This document shows positions 16,507 through 30,300 of a stretch of 64,000 nucleotides of DNA, one piece after another. The translations under genes were made by a program, and so were the position numbers. The stretch comes from Flaccisagitta enflata (lineage: Eukaryota; Chaetognatha; Sagittoidea; Aphragmophora). Position 1 is the stretch's first letter. Every line of letters starts with the position of its first letter. The notes beneath the pieces are model-generated. The model did not search any database. It was not told the DNA's origin and was given only the letters and a program-made list of their open reading frames with translations. Where the stretch lies: the NCBI GenBank assembly GCA_965153355.1, contig OZ231127.1, positions 33,480,001-33,544,000 of the forward strand, written 5' to 3'.

Positions 16507-17907
16507 CTGCCAATATCGCATAAAAAAGACAAATTGAATGTCGTGACTTGTGAATTGCGATGACATATCTATGGTATCGTGCATTGATAACGAGCACTTT
16601 ATAAAGTGGTTACAACTGTTATTGTAGATTACATATGCCGACATTTTACTCCAACGATATCTGCCGTAAATATCCTGTTATTCATAACATTTTTTTTGTG
16701 GAAACTAAGAATGATTATTTTGAGGAGAGGTTTCATTGTACAATCTTTTTTACGAAACCTGAATGTTTTCAAGATTGATGACGTGGTAGCATAGAAAATC
16801 CCATGGATTTACAATTGTTCAGCTATTGGCCTGTCGACACAAACAGACTTTTAATACCACGCTTCGTCTGACGGTTGACCAATGGATTTTTACTCCTCCA
16901 TCTGATTATTGTTGTTCGCTCGCTATAAGAACTACTAACATTTAGTCGCAATTGTTTTCTGTTCTAGTTTTAAATTGACTGATTGCAAACGATTAGTCCC
17001 CTAAGAGTTACCCATCAAATGTTTATGTGTTATCGTCCTCGGTCCTTGACTCATTTGTGTATATAGAGGTCCTATTTTCTCGTCTCACACGGTTTAAATT
17101 TTCAAGATTTTTTTATTTGGTTGACTTAATTTATTTAACCATACTCAAGATTAATCTATGTGAAAGTTTACCATCGATCATCGTTGCTTTTTGCCCATTT
17201 TATACATCGTTTAATCATAATGGTGGGATAGAAGTCATGCCAGATCCGATGTTACCGACGCTCACGTGACTTTTTAGATGCGTCCTCGCATCTCTATGAT
17301 AAGCTCTGTCCGTCGGTTGGTCGGTCGGTCGGTTGGTCGGGTAACGCATTCATTAAAAACATTGAATTCATGCATTTTTTCAACAGAAAAGTGGTCCTGA
17401 CCCAGTAAAAGAAGCGTACATCCACTAGTACACTCAGAAAAATCATTTATTCATTCATAAATGACATTCATTCATAAAAAAAACATTCATTCATGGAAAA
17501 AATTCATTCATAAAAAGCATTGATTCAAAGAGGACGCATCGTTGGCCTACTTGGCCTTGTTTTACAAAGCTCAAACGCAATTTTGTGTTTTAAGGTCGTC
17601 AATCCATTTGAGAACGACTCATATACGTATCCACCCTTTTCGCCAGACTGAAACAAAAAAACACAGACGTGAACATTCCCCACCAGAATTGAAGCTGAAA
17701 AATCGATTTGCGATTCGAAATTGCTCAAAAGAAAAAGAAATTAGCGTTTGTGTCCGCCCTAGCTCAAGAAATTTCATGATACGACTAGGTTTCAGATCTG
17801 GCATCACTTCGTACTACTGCTTGTTCGCCGCTGTAATGTCTGTCTCGAGTCTCTTAAGAGAATGTTACGTCCTTTTTTTTTGTCATTTGTCGTTCCCTTT
17901 GCATAGG

Positions 17908-17965
<58 letters not shown>

Positions 17966-18196
17966 CTCCATTCAAACTAATCAACCACGTTTTACTAAGT
18001 CAAACTAAATTAGGAAAGATGGGAGATGAAACCGCACAAAAACATTCCCGTCATATTCATGTTTTCAAATGCTGGGACAGTAAAACGATTTATCGGAAAG
18101 CCGAATCAGCCGACGGGCTTCGTCACACGATCACACACATCACTCTTGAAAGTGGAGATTAAAACAAACGGCTAAATTTCTGTAACTTGAATTACA

Positions 18197-18197
<1 letters not shown>

Positions 18198-18277
<80 letters not shown>

Positions 18278-18297
18278 CGACGACGACGACGACGACA
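18198..18297. repeat. (ACA)n/(ACG)n microsatellite
   Basis: About 27 ACA units followed by six ACG units, 270 bases upstream of the CDK9 start. Confidence 0.9.
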
Positions 18298-18567
18298 ATA
18301 TCAACTGAAACAACCACTAAAAATCTCCAAAAGCAATACTTCGTCAGTAACGTCACCGCCACTCAGACTTGGAAGTTTTCATGCATGTAACGTCTCGGAA
18401 AACATTTCATAGCATCATTATATATTTTGTTCATATCAAAAGAGAGCTCCAGTGTGCCCTTGAATCTACAGCTCATCAATCATCAGCAATTTTTTAAAAG
18501 TCTCCATGGATGGCTGAAACGAAATAATTTAAAAAAAAAAAGACCCTAGTCTCGCCACAACAAAAAG

Positions 18568-18708
18568 ATGTCTCACTCGAAAGGTTCTTCAGGGGCGCCT
18601 CCTCCGCCCCTCGACTCGGAGCTGGAATTTCCCTTTTGCGTCGATGTCTCGGTCAAGTACGAAAAGCTGGCCAAAATCGGACAAGGAACGTTTGGAGAGG
18701 TTTTTAAG
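18568..18708 (+). CDS. CDK9: CDK9 exon 1
   Basis: Residues 1-47: a Ser/Pro-rich leader, then [20 protein letters not shown] and the P-loop. Donor AAG|GTGAGA, phase 0. ATG 18568 is chosen because it gives the normal N-terminus with few extra residues. Confidence 0.95.
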
Positions 18709-18762
18709 GTGAGACGTTGCCATTGTGTTTCGTTCATGGTGATGTCGAAGTCACGAGAATTG

Positions 18763-18837
<75 letters not shown>

Positions 18838-21800
18838 CGATGATAGGGTTATTGCTGATGGCGAAAATGACAGGGGTGTATAAAGTTGAGCGGTCTTTGA
18901 TTTCTTTCCCCCCTCAAGTCTTTGATTTCCATCCCTGCTGTGTCAAAGAATTAATTGATTTTCTACCCCATAGAGTGTAAATATAGAATTTTTACTATAT
19001 TATAGTAAAAATATAGAATAGTGTTCAATAGTGTTGTAGTAGTCAAATACTAGTTTTTGGAACTGTCAAAAGTGTAAAATCTTCAAAAAAATTGTTTTTT
19101 CTTCTTTTCCACCTTTTGATTTTCTTTACATCTCCAAACCCTTTGATTTTATTCCCCCGGTGAGGGAATATTCAACTTTATACACCCCTGGCAAATGATG
19201 AAAAGTACGGTGATGATGATGGAGGTGGTAATGATGAAAAGGATGTTAGTAAAAATGAAAAGAATGTCGATGATGGGAAGGATGAAAATAATGATGATTA
19301 TTATAACGATGCTAATGATGATGTTAATGACGCTGATGATGAAATACTGTAGATGACGATGATGACTTTGATGTTTATATCGATTTTCATTTGAAATGTT
19401 TTTCCACTTTTGCTGTACAGGCGCGAAACAAGCAAACAAAAAGCCTCGTGGCCTTGAAAAAAGTTTTGATGGAAAACGAAAAAGAAGGATTTCCAATAAC
19501 CGCCCTCAGAGAAATCAAAATCCTTCAATTGCTTCGGCACGAAAACGTCGTAAATCTTCAAGTAAGTCGGCCGGGACATTCATTTTTACGGCGGTGGTAT
19601 CGTGACATTTGAGATAATAAAGCGATTTGAAGTAATGAAGCAGGGACTATGGTGGGGGGGGGGGGGGTTGGGGGAGGGAACACGTGCATCACCGTGACCT
19701 TGTTACAAGGAGCTGATGTGGCACATGCAGTTTCTCAGCGCAGGGTCACGGTCAGGCACGATCAACGCATGTCACGCATGTCACAAGCAAATTGTCGATC
19801 GGAGAATTTGCCATTCGACGCATGCCGTCATGTTCATGTCAAATTTCACATTCACTGCTCTGGATCTCCATCGCTAACTTTAAACTAGGATAATTAACAC
19901 TTTTTTCAAAGTTTCTGGTGGTCTAGCCCATGTTTAATCCATGTCAAAAGGTTTCAAAATAATTTCAGGAGCGCCTTTTTTTTAATTGCCATTTTTTTTC
20001 TGGGTGGTTGGTACAGGCCATAAAACTTTCCCTCTTTTGGACAATGTCCCATGTTTTGCTTGTAACTTTTAAACGCTTGAAGTTAGAAATGTCAGATTGG
20101 TCCATTTTAAAAACAACCCAGTTATAAGCTGTCAAACATGAGCAAGGTTATAGAGATTTTGGACGATTTCCCAGATCATTGAATTTTTAGTCGCGTGCAC
20201 GCGACTCTACAACCCACTTTGTCCGTCGGTCGGTCGGTCGGTCGGTCGGTCGGTTGGTCGGTCGGTCGGTCGGTTGGTCACATTTTACTTTTTTTTATGA
20301 TTTTATTTCTTTGACCCCGCTGCTCCTGCCCTAATGGTCTAGTGCCCTCAAATATGGCCCCTGCCCACCCGCACGCGACTTTGGTAGCCGTGTATCCGGC
20401 CTTGTTCTTCTATTCTCTTGATTTCACTTGTTTTGCTCATAACTTAAGAATGAATAAAGCTAGAAATGCCAGATCGGTCACATTTGAAAGATCTTTTCAT
20501 GATTTTTTCAAACTGTCACCAATTTTATGTCAATCCCTTGAAAAACTATCTCTTTATAAAAGGCCTGTTTATAATTGAGTTTTTGCCCCCGGCAAGGGGG
20601 AAAAAATCAAAGGGTTCAGAGATGGGGAAGGGAAAGGAAGGGGGGAAAAAGAGAAAAAAAGAAAATTAGGGGATTATATAACTTTTGACAGTACCAAATC
20701 ATAAAACTTGATTAGTAAAACACAATTACGTATTGCATATTACTTGTCCTTCACTTGTCAATTGTTCATTTGTTCCCTCGTTACGCCACTCTGTGTATAT
20801 AAGACATATAATGACATATATATTCCCATATTGCATTACGATGGAATTGGCCAGTGAAGGATGCCCACTACGTCTGTCAGAGTGCCTAGAAAAGCCAAAA
20901 TTGTACTTCGCCTGACAAAAATATTTTTCCTTTTCAAAAATGCTTTCAAATGAGCTAATGCGCGATTTTCAGATCAATCAGGAACCATCTTTAGAATAGC
21001 TTTAAAGTTGCCATAAATCTGTATGAGAGAGACAAAATTTGCATAATAAAAAAATAGATTCTAATGATGATTCAATGTAAACTTCAACCTCACCCTAAAG
21101 ATAGTTCCCAATTGATTTGAAAGTCGCACAATAGCTCATTTGAAAGCATTTTTGCAAAGTAAAAATATTTTTGCCAGGCACAGTACAATATTGGCTTTTC
21201 TAAGCACTCTGACAGACGTAATGCCCACTGACTCTGACATGACACTTACCTCCACTGAATTACCCGATTCAAGAGTCTTGTCGAACAACAACAACAACAA
21301 CAACAACCACAACAACAACAACAATAATAATAACTATAACAATAACAGCAACAATAACAATAACAGCAACAATAACAACAACAATAACGAAAATGTTACT
21401 TTCATCTTTATTTGCCAGGAAATTTGTCGTTCCAAGGCAACGCCTTACAATCGTTATAAAAGCACGTTTTACCTCGTCTTCGACTTTTGCGAGCATGATT
21501 TGGCAGGCCTCCTTAGTAACGTCAATGTCAAATTCACCCTGGGTAAGTTCGCCTGTCGTCTATTTCAGCCAGTTTGTGGTCCGAATGTCAACTGAGTGGA
21601 TCCTTCAGACGCGGTGTCAGCCTCATGGTCCGTTCACTTTAATTTCCGGACTTTTTTAGTGTGTCTGCGGGGCAAGGGTGACGATAAATTATGTATTTAC
21701 CCCGATTTAGAAATTTACTTGTAAATCTCCATTATTCGTCGTCACGATTAACTCCCCCCCCCATCTCTTTTTACCTCTATCACTTCTATAAGACGCTCCG

Positions 21801-23025
21801 TCCGTCAGCCGATAATTAATTGGAATTTACAGAATGATCAAAATGCCCAAAGATCCCTTCGGACAAATGGCATTTGTGAGAGTGTTTTGTGACATTCCTC
21901 ATCACAGTTCTAATCTTTTGTAGTCAAAGAGCACGAATTTGAGAACTGAGATGAGAAGGCTGATTTTAGGTTTAAGACATGAAGAACCGAAAAAAGACAC
22001 TTTTTATTCAGGCTTATTGACGGCCTCGTAGAGCTTCAAAATGATCATTTTTGACCTGGTGAAGAAGCCATTGCCTCCCCTACTATCCCCTCACAGGCCT
22101 TTGTTAGAAAAATAGCCACTAGGCAAGGTTTTGACAACGGAAATATTCAATTAGGAGAAAGAAAATATTAGAAAACATTTGAAATCAACTGAGAAAAATT
22201 TTCGAACTTTTTTTTCATTTGAATAGTACCGCCAATGTGTTAAAATTCTCATCAATTCTGCAGTACATATAAGCTCATATACTTGTGAAATACAAATGAT
22301 ATTTTTTGCATAGCTTCATGTTAACTTTATATACCCCTTTTAAAAAAAAATCTTGTCCACTGTCAGGTAATAATCAATAATTGAAAATTTTCAGTTGACA
22401 CGTTCCGTTCACAAAAAATCCCTCTTCCTGTCAACGCAACTCCTTGAAATTTTTACTGTAGATGAAGGACGCGCCTGACTGAGTGCATGTCAAATTTTAT
22501 GAAAATCCATTGATGGGAAGTGGGGTTTTTGTCATTTTTTTCTTCAAAAACCAAGAAAATTAGAACTTTCGAAAAAAACATTCTCTGTGGCGTAAATTTT
22601 ATTATGGCTTTGAATTGAAAAAATTCGCATTTTCAAAAACATCAGATCCTAAGTATGGCATTTTACTAGCGTCTGATGTTCTTCATTTTTTCATTTTTTC
22701 ATTTTTTCATTTTCCATGCGAATTTAAAATTTACGGCAGGACTTGTTATGCAAAATTTATCTCATTGAAATCAATTATAATCAGAAATAGTTATCTACAG
22801 TCTAAAGACCTTCAGCTACCAAGCAATTATACTCTCTGAAAGACTAAAATAATGCATTTCACTTCCCCGCTAAAAAAAATGAATTCTGATTATTGAATTT
22901 TGAGTGTCTCGTCGGTATGCAAATCAATTAATCATCAAAGAAATGATTAAAACGCGGAATGCTTGAGCATGTGTGTGCAAGGGTTGGCTGGATGTGCATG
23001 TATGCGGGCATGTGCGTATGCGCAC

Positions 23026-23071
<46 letters not shown>

Positions 23072-24329
23072 TTTTGTATAAACAGAGATGAGATGTGCGT
23101 ACATTCCATCCAAAATGCCAAAAGATTTGTGGAGGAGCCCCTGATTCTGTCATGGAAAGAAAAATGGAAAAAAAGAAAGAAAGAAAGAAAGAATGAATGA
23201 ATGAAAGAATGAAAGAAAGAATGAAAGAAAGAATAAAAGAATAAAGCAAAGAAATGAAAAATAAGCAAAAGCGTTAGATGGTCAGCGCTACCCGTTGCCC
23301 CTATGTGAGTTGGTGTGGGTGTGAGGTTGATAGAGGGGCAGCGGCACTGAAGGGGCCAATGATCTATGCTGTCTTTATTGCAGGTGGGATGTGAGCCTCG
23401 AAGCTGAGATGTGAGCCTTGGGGTTGGGATTTAAGCCTCGAGACTGGGATTTGAGCCTTGAGACTGGATTTGAGTCTCAAGACTGAAATTTGAGCCTCAA
23501 GGCTGGAATTTGAGCTTCAAGACTGGGATTTGAACCTCCAGACAGGGATTTGAGCTTCAAGACTGGGATTAGACTTTTAGAGCCTCCAGACTGGGATTTG
23601 AAACTCACTCCATTCAACTTGATCTCTTTTTGGGCAGCGGCCCCAAAGGGCCGATGTCGTGTAAAACACGGGGGGGAGGAGAATTTCCAGACATCCGTTC
23701 TTCCGTCCGTCCTGTCCATCCTTCCATCTGTCCTTCCATCCGTCCCCCCCCCATCGGCCATCAAGGCCTCAAATTTGCCCTCCCAGTCATCAATTTAACT
23801 CTCAAAGCCTCAAATCAGCCTTCCAGACTTCAAATCAGCTCCCCCCCAGCCTCAAATCTGACCTCCACACCTCAAATCTGCCCTCCAGACCTTCAATTAG
23901 CCCTCCAAGCATCAAATCAGCACTCCCTGGCTCAAATTTTCCCCCCAAACCTCAAATCTGCTCTCAAAGCCTCTATTCTGCCCCCCAGCCTTCAAATATG
24001 CCTTCTTTGGCCTAAATCAGTCATCTAAGGCCTGAAATATGCCCCCCTCAGGACGTCTGGAAATTCCCACCTAAGTTCTACAGGACATTGGTCCTTTGGG
24101 GCCGCTGCCCTGCTCTAACTCCACTTCACTACCAGCAGGACATCGGGTACCGCTGACCATGTGCGATCCTTGGATGACTAGTTTTTCTTAATTGGCTGTT
24201 ACCGCCTCCAACAAAATTATTTCTTGGTCTTTTACTGTTCATGGAAACCCGACTGTAACCAAGAGGGAATCTTGTTTTGGCGGTTAAAAATTTAAAACTT
24301 CTGGTTGCCCTCACACACAAACACACACA

Positions 24330-24364
<35 letters not shown>

Positions 24365-27300
24365 CGGCGGACAGAGCCTCTTACTTTACCGCGGGTTCGC
24401 GACTGAGAAGTGAAATGAATTGACGTGATTGTGGTAAAAAATGCTTTTTTTTTGAAAATCATCCACAACTTTTTTTAGTGATACAAATTCGCATCAATTT
24501 TTTTGCTGAATTACTCGTAATAACATATATAATGACTAGAAAAAGTCAAATTTGAATTATGAAAATGTTCAATTTTGACCCCTCATGAATGGCATACGTT
24601 TCACCAGCTTAGATCATGTCTTAAGCAACCTGCAAAGAGACCTAAGGTGGTCAGTTCGAGACCAAAGAGTGTTTGTATGGGTCAAGGCTTTTTTGAGGCC
24701 TGAGATGGCAAATTCTAGACCGGGGAGGGTTAATATGGAGTTTCTCTTGAGGTCTGAGAAGGGTGGATCGTAATCATATAACCTGAGAAGGTTAAATTGA
24801 GACTTCAAATGGGGGGGGGCGTATTGATCAACCAACCAACACACTTACATGAAAGATCAGTGATCTACAGGACAGCGTCCCCTTTGTTACCGTTGCCCGA
24901 AAAGCTTTGGATAGACCTTATACAGCTTTGGATTGGTCTCATACTATGAGTCCCAGCGCTGAATGATTCGCGACAGAATCGCCGTCTTGACCCATTCATT
25001 GGCGTGTTCAAGAATTGCAAAAAATTGATTGAACATGCCCTGCGGATGTTTGGGCACGGGTTACCATATGTATAACAAGGGGAAACCATCGTTAGGCATT
25101 TTTTAGTTACCCTTGGACCGCTCGGCGCATTCAAAATTGGCCAGGAAGGGCCAAAAATGGCCAAAATCGATAACCCACCCACCAACTTGAAAAAATTCAA
25201 AAATGGTTAAATTTTCATGATTAAGCATCTTTTTTGGACTCGTTGGACACAAAAAACATAAAGGTAGGTGGTCGAGTGGGTGGTTGGGTGGGGTGACCCG
25301 TGGGGTGAGGGCAAGGTGGCCAAATTGGCCAAAAATCACCCCCTGATAGAGGTGGTTGTAAAAAAAGACAAAAATCAAAATTGTTGATTTTTTTGGCAAA
25401 AATACATCTCATTTAGTGGGATTCTGCAAAAAAATTGGTATCATTTGGGTTTTTGGACAAAAAATGGCCCAGATGAAGTTTCAGGGGTTGTTGTAATTTT
25501 AGCTGGCTGCACACCTTAACTTTGTTTGCTTATAGCTTCTAAACGCTTTAATTCCCAAAAATCAGATTGGTCTCATCTGAAAGATCTTTTGAAAAGCTTT
25601 CAGAAGCTCATGAATTTTAGTTAATTTGGTAGAAAAATGGTGATACAGTGATCTTCCAAAGTACAGTAAAAATGGAATTTTGTCATCATTTGACCTGTCA
25701 ACTTTGTTTGCTTATAACTTTTTATCCTTCAAAGCTAGTAAAACATGGATGGTCTCATCTGAAAGATCTTTCGAAAAGCTTTCAGAAGCTCATGAATTTT
25801 AATTGATTTGGTTGAAAAATGGCAATACAGTGATCTCTCTAAGTACAGTAAAAAATGGGATTTTTTCATCATTTGACCTGTCAACTTTGTTCGCTTATAA
25901 CTTTTTATCCTTAAAAGTTAGTAAAACATGATGGGTCTCATCTGAAAGATCTTTCGAAAAGCTTTCAGAAGCTCATGAATTTTTATTGATTTGGTTGAAA
26001 AATGGCAATACAGTGATCTCTGAAAGTACAGTAAAAAGTGGAATTTCATCTTTATTTGACCTGTCAACTTTGTTTGCTTATAACTTTTTATCCTTCAAAG
26101 CTAGTATAACATGGTTGGTCTCATCTGAAAGATCTTAAAGAAGGCTTTCAGGAGGTCATGAATTTTAATTGATTTGGTTAGGAAATGGCGTTAAAGTGAT
26201 CTCCCAAGGTACAGTAAAAAATACTATCTAAACATTATTGGACCTATTAACTTGGTTCATTTACCTCAAAAGCTAGTAAAACATGGCTGGTCTCTTTTGA
26301 AAAATCTTTGAACAAGTGACGCAGGGTCACAATATTGTTACGTATGAGTGGCCAGGGGCAGCACACCCCCATCCACACCCAACGCCCCACCTTACCCCCT
26401 TCCCAACACAGACACATACACGAAGAGCTTCTAAAATGCTCATTTTCCCACTTTTTGACCGGTGCTGATTCACGCTCCTCAATTTGGCTTTTTATTGGAA
26501 ATAGAATAAAGTACGGCAAAAACTCCATCCTTGCGGTTGTCTTGTTATCTTATTTGGTAGTTTTTTGGTTACAAGTTCCTTCTTTAAGCAGAATTTATCT
26601 CTGGCAGCTTTTTTGAAGACAAAACGTCATGAAATGCTTCTGCAGTCAGTTGTCATTTCACAAATAGGCGCATAATGATATCTAGGCGGATCATCGATTT
26701 AGCTCATATTGTATAATCGAGCGATACTTAGAGATCCTATCTTATTTCTTCATCTCTGAACTTGCGAGATAACTTCACATATTCACATATCAAAATCCCG
26801 AATTATGGATTCTTTTCTCCAATTGGATGATTAGCAAATACTTCATCTTAAATCGACAAAGAAAACATCAATATGACCCAAGTGGACCACGAAATGATTC
26901 AACGCGAAACTTTGTCGTGGGTATGCATACGGCCGCGAATGTGAAGAAAAATCAAAGCCGGATACACGGCTAAGTCGCGTGCAGGTGGGCAGGGGCAGAT
27001 ATAAAAGCTGTCCATGCATTTCGGCAGGCGTAACGGACGGACGGATGAACTAACAGACGGACAGATCCTCTTATAAAGATGCGTTCCTGAGGGAGGCATC
27101 TAAAAACTGACTGACGGATGGACAGACAAAGCTGCGCTGTCCGTACGTCAGTCAGTTTTATCTGCATGCAAAGAATATGGTGTTATTCTTTAGAAAGTTA
27201 ATCAGTTGGTTTTGAGGAGTAGGTGTCAATGTACTAACGCCGACAAGGAGAAAATACTCTTTATATCTTGTTCATTCTATATGCACAATCAAGGGAAAGA

Positions 27301-30300
27301 CTCTGGCATCGATGGTGTGGCGAGCAAGAAACTACGCTATCAAACGGCTACGACGCACTTTTCCTGGTTCGTGACTGTGACTTCAAAGTTGAAAGTGACG
27401 TGGATAGACATCAGCCAGGGCTATTGAAGTGACTACAAGGTGTATCCCTCTAACTATTAAAGCTGGGAACAACGAAGGAAAATTGACGAAGGCCACGCGA
27501 GTTAACCAATTGACCTGGCTATTGACATTTTCGCAGACATGAAGAAACGATTGCTCACCATCGGTTCAAACTACCACGAGGTGGTTATGAGGATTACTCA
27601 GGATTTTTAGTTGCGGACACACAACTCTATAAGAGGCTTTGTCCGTCCGTTGGTCGATCGGAGGTCATCGAGTTGAAAAAAGGAAAAACGAGCGTTTTAG
27701 ATTCTTTTTGTGTATGTATGGTTTGAGTGTAGGGGGTGGGTTGGGGTGTGGATGGGGGTTGGCTGCCCCTGCCCACCCATCCGCAGCGATATTATGACTC
27801 CGCGTCACTTGTTCGCTCATTGCTCAATTACACTCAGGATGGACTTCCTGAACTTGGATCTAGCTTGAAAAAAAATCTTTCCTGAGGCGCCTTTAGAAAA
27901 AACAAGGCCGTATACACGGCTACCAAAGTCACGTGCAGTGGGCAGGGGCAGTGATAAAAAAGGTATTTACGCGATAGGGCAGGAGCAGTAACGCAAAAAC
28001 CGCCTGTAAATGCTGAAAAAAGCTAACGCAGACCGACCGACAAAGCGGGTCATAGTCGCGTAGCACGCGACTAAAAATTAAAGATTGACAATTTTTTTCT
28101 TATTTTGCATACAATTGAATTGAGTTTATTTTACTTGGCTAGAACAAAATTCCTGTTTAATTTCCCTTCATTTGATAGGTCGCACTAAACAGCTGTATAA
28201 ATAAACAAAATTTCAGTTTTTGTCTGCGACGGAATATCATTCCAACGCGGACTATAATTCAAGGCGGGTGGGTGTCATTACCTACCTACCACTCAACCAG
28301 CCTACTGACCAAAGAGTGAAAAACTTGCATAATTTGGTTGAAACTTGGTATGGAGTCTCTAAATGGAAGAACTGAACATATGCTCACTTTCTATCCTGTC
28401 AAACCAGCCTACAACCCAACCAGCCTACCAGCCTAAAAGTGAAAATTGTGCATATCTTTGGCGTTTTTCAACCAAATTGGTTGAAATTTGATATGGAGTC
28501 TCTAAATGGAAGGACTCAACACATGTATGTGATTTATTTATGTTTCAGCATGGTAACTGGCCAAACCGACCTACCACCCAACCAACTTACTGGCTTAAAA
28601 GTGAAAAACTTGCATGAATTGGACTTTTTTCAACCAATTTGGTTAAAACTTAGTATGGAGTCTCTAAATGGAAGAACTCGACGTATGCACACAATATATC
28701 CAAACCGGCCTACCACCCAACCACCCTACTAGCCTAAAAGTGAAAAACGTGCATAACTTTGCCATTTTTCAACGGATTTGCATAAAACTTTGTATGGAGG
28801 CTCTAAATGTAAAGACTTATAGTTTCAGCAAACTTACAGGGTTAGCGATCTTTTGGTCATAGCGATCTTATGGAATTGGTGATATTCAACCCCCCCTCCG
28901 TCGCAGACCCAAATACTGTTTAGATTTTTTGTTGCTGGCTAAGCGACTCTATAACAGGCTGTGTCCCCAGGAAGGAGGGTCCTTAGGTCGGCACCGCGAA
29001 ATTTTGGATGACAAGAAATCGACTGAAATACGAACTATTGAACATTACTGCTCCTGCCCAGGCACAATACAGCCCCGTCCACCCCCATACTGCCCCAGCC
29101 CACCCACATTACTGCCAGTGCCTACTTATTGGCCGTGTATCCGGCCTTGTTTAGCTACCGTTGCAAATAGTTTTTGATAACGGCGTAAGTTGTATCTTTA
29201 GTTGCAACACACAACTCTGTGAGAGAATTTCTCCGTCCATTGGTCCATCCATTGGTCTGTTGGTCCGACAATCCATCCATTTGCATGAGTCGAAATACCT
29301 AAAAATATCTTTTGATAACCCATTTAATTCTGAAAGCAAAATAAGAAAATCAATTTTCGATTTTTTTTTATTGGGCGCCCCAGGAAAGATAAAGCGACAG
29401 ACTCTTTGAAGTACAAGAGAAAAAAATGTCATTGCTTTTAATGTATTGATGTAAAAAATGTTTTAACGATATTTGTACATGCAATACATGATCCATTGTC
29501 AAAAAAATTGTCTTTGTTGATTCCTTGGTCATATGATAATTTGCATTTTGACCAATTTGAGTGCAATTGAACGGACTCCCCCCCCCATTTATCAGCTACA
29601 TCTTGGGAAGTACAATTTTTAAATCACTGATGGTGCCATTTGTATCATCATAAGCTAACAATCAATACAGTTTTCTTGGGGGCTCTTGTTCAATTTCATT
29701 TAAATCTGTAACTAGGTAATTTGAATATGCCATGTGTTCATGTCCATATTTTGCACATTATAAAGATAAATCAAATTTTCTAGAGCAGCAAATTTTGCAT
29801 CGCGTAATAACAATTATCCATTTCTCTCGACCCAAAGTTGTTGCTGCTGTTACTATTGCCGCCCATGATTGCTGCTGCTGTCATTGCTTCAGTTTCTTTT
29901 TTCTTGCTGTTGTTGCTGTCAATAACTGCTTTGTTGTTGTGTGCTGCCAATATTGTTTACTTCTGACGTTGCTGTCATTAGCTCGTTCCAATACCATTAC
30001 CGCCGCTATTACCGCTGCGGTTGTCGCTGCAGCTGCAGTTTTTTGTTTTTTTTTTGTTTTTTTTGTTTTTTTGCTGCTGCGGCTGCGACAACTATATTCC
30101 GTCACTGCTGCTATCACTATTGTTGCTGTCTTTGCTATCCCTGGTGCATCCGTCGTTGTTATTGCTGCTACTGGAGTAGCAGTATACTGTCATGATTGTT
30201 GCTGCTGCTGATGTTGTTTTTGCTGCTGCTGTACCTCTGTACCTTCTTCAGTTGTCTCATCTGCCGCAAAAATGGAACAATTTTGCCGTAAAGGTGTTTG

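Larger units (their letters stand above)
15701..18567. other. DNAJB 3' region and spacer to CDK9
   Basis: After the C-terminal tandem copies come AAC-rich sequence, a hAT-like MITE (16123-16449), a small GGTC-type repeat remnant (17300-17340), and AAC microsatellites at 17909-17967 and 18198-18279, the latter ending in ACG units. No convincing exon is present. Confidence 0.65.
19562..21418 (+). other. CDK9 intron 2 (1.9 kb)
   Basis: It contains a poly-G tract (19653-19668), a GTCGCG-family repeat (20188-20407), a truncated hAT-like MITE (about 20561-20722), a MITE with perfect 8-base target duplication (20869-21220) and AAC/AAT-rich sequence (21286-21406). Confidence 0.75.

Noticed and set aside
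17542-18162. 206-codon frame upstream of CDK9
   Set aside because: It spans an (ACA)n tract, begins at a non-ATG or weak start, and has no conserved motif. Probably chance.
23267-23300. tRNA-like promoter box (TGGTCAGCGG) in the GC-rich core, suggesting a tRNA-derived SINE
   Set aside because: The A box lacks the invariant A, no B box (GGTTCGA-type) lies at the right distance, and no cloverleaf can be drawn.
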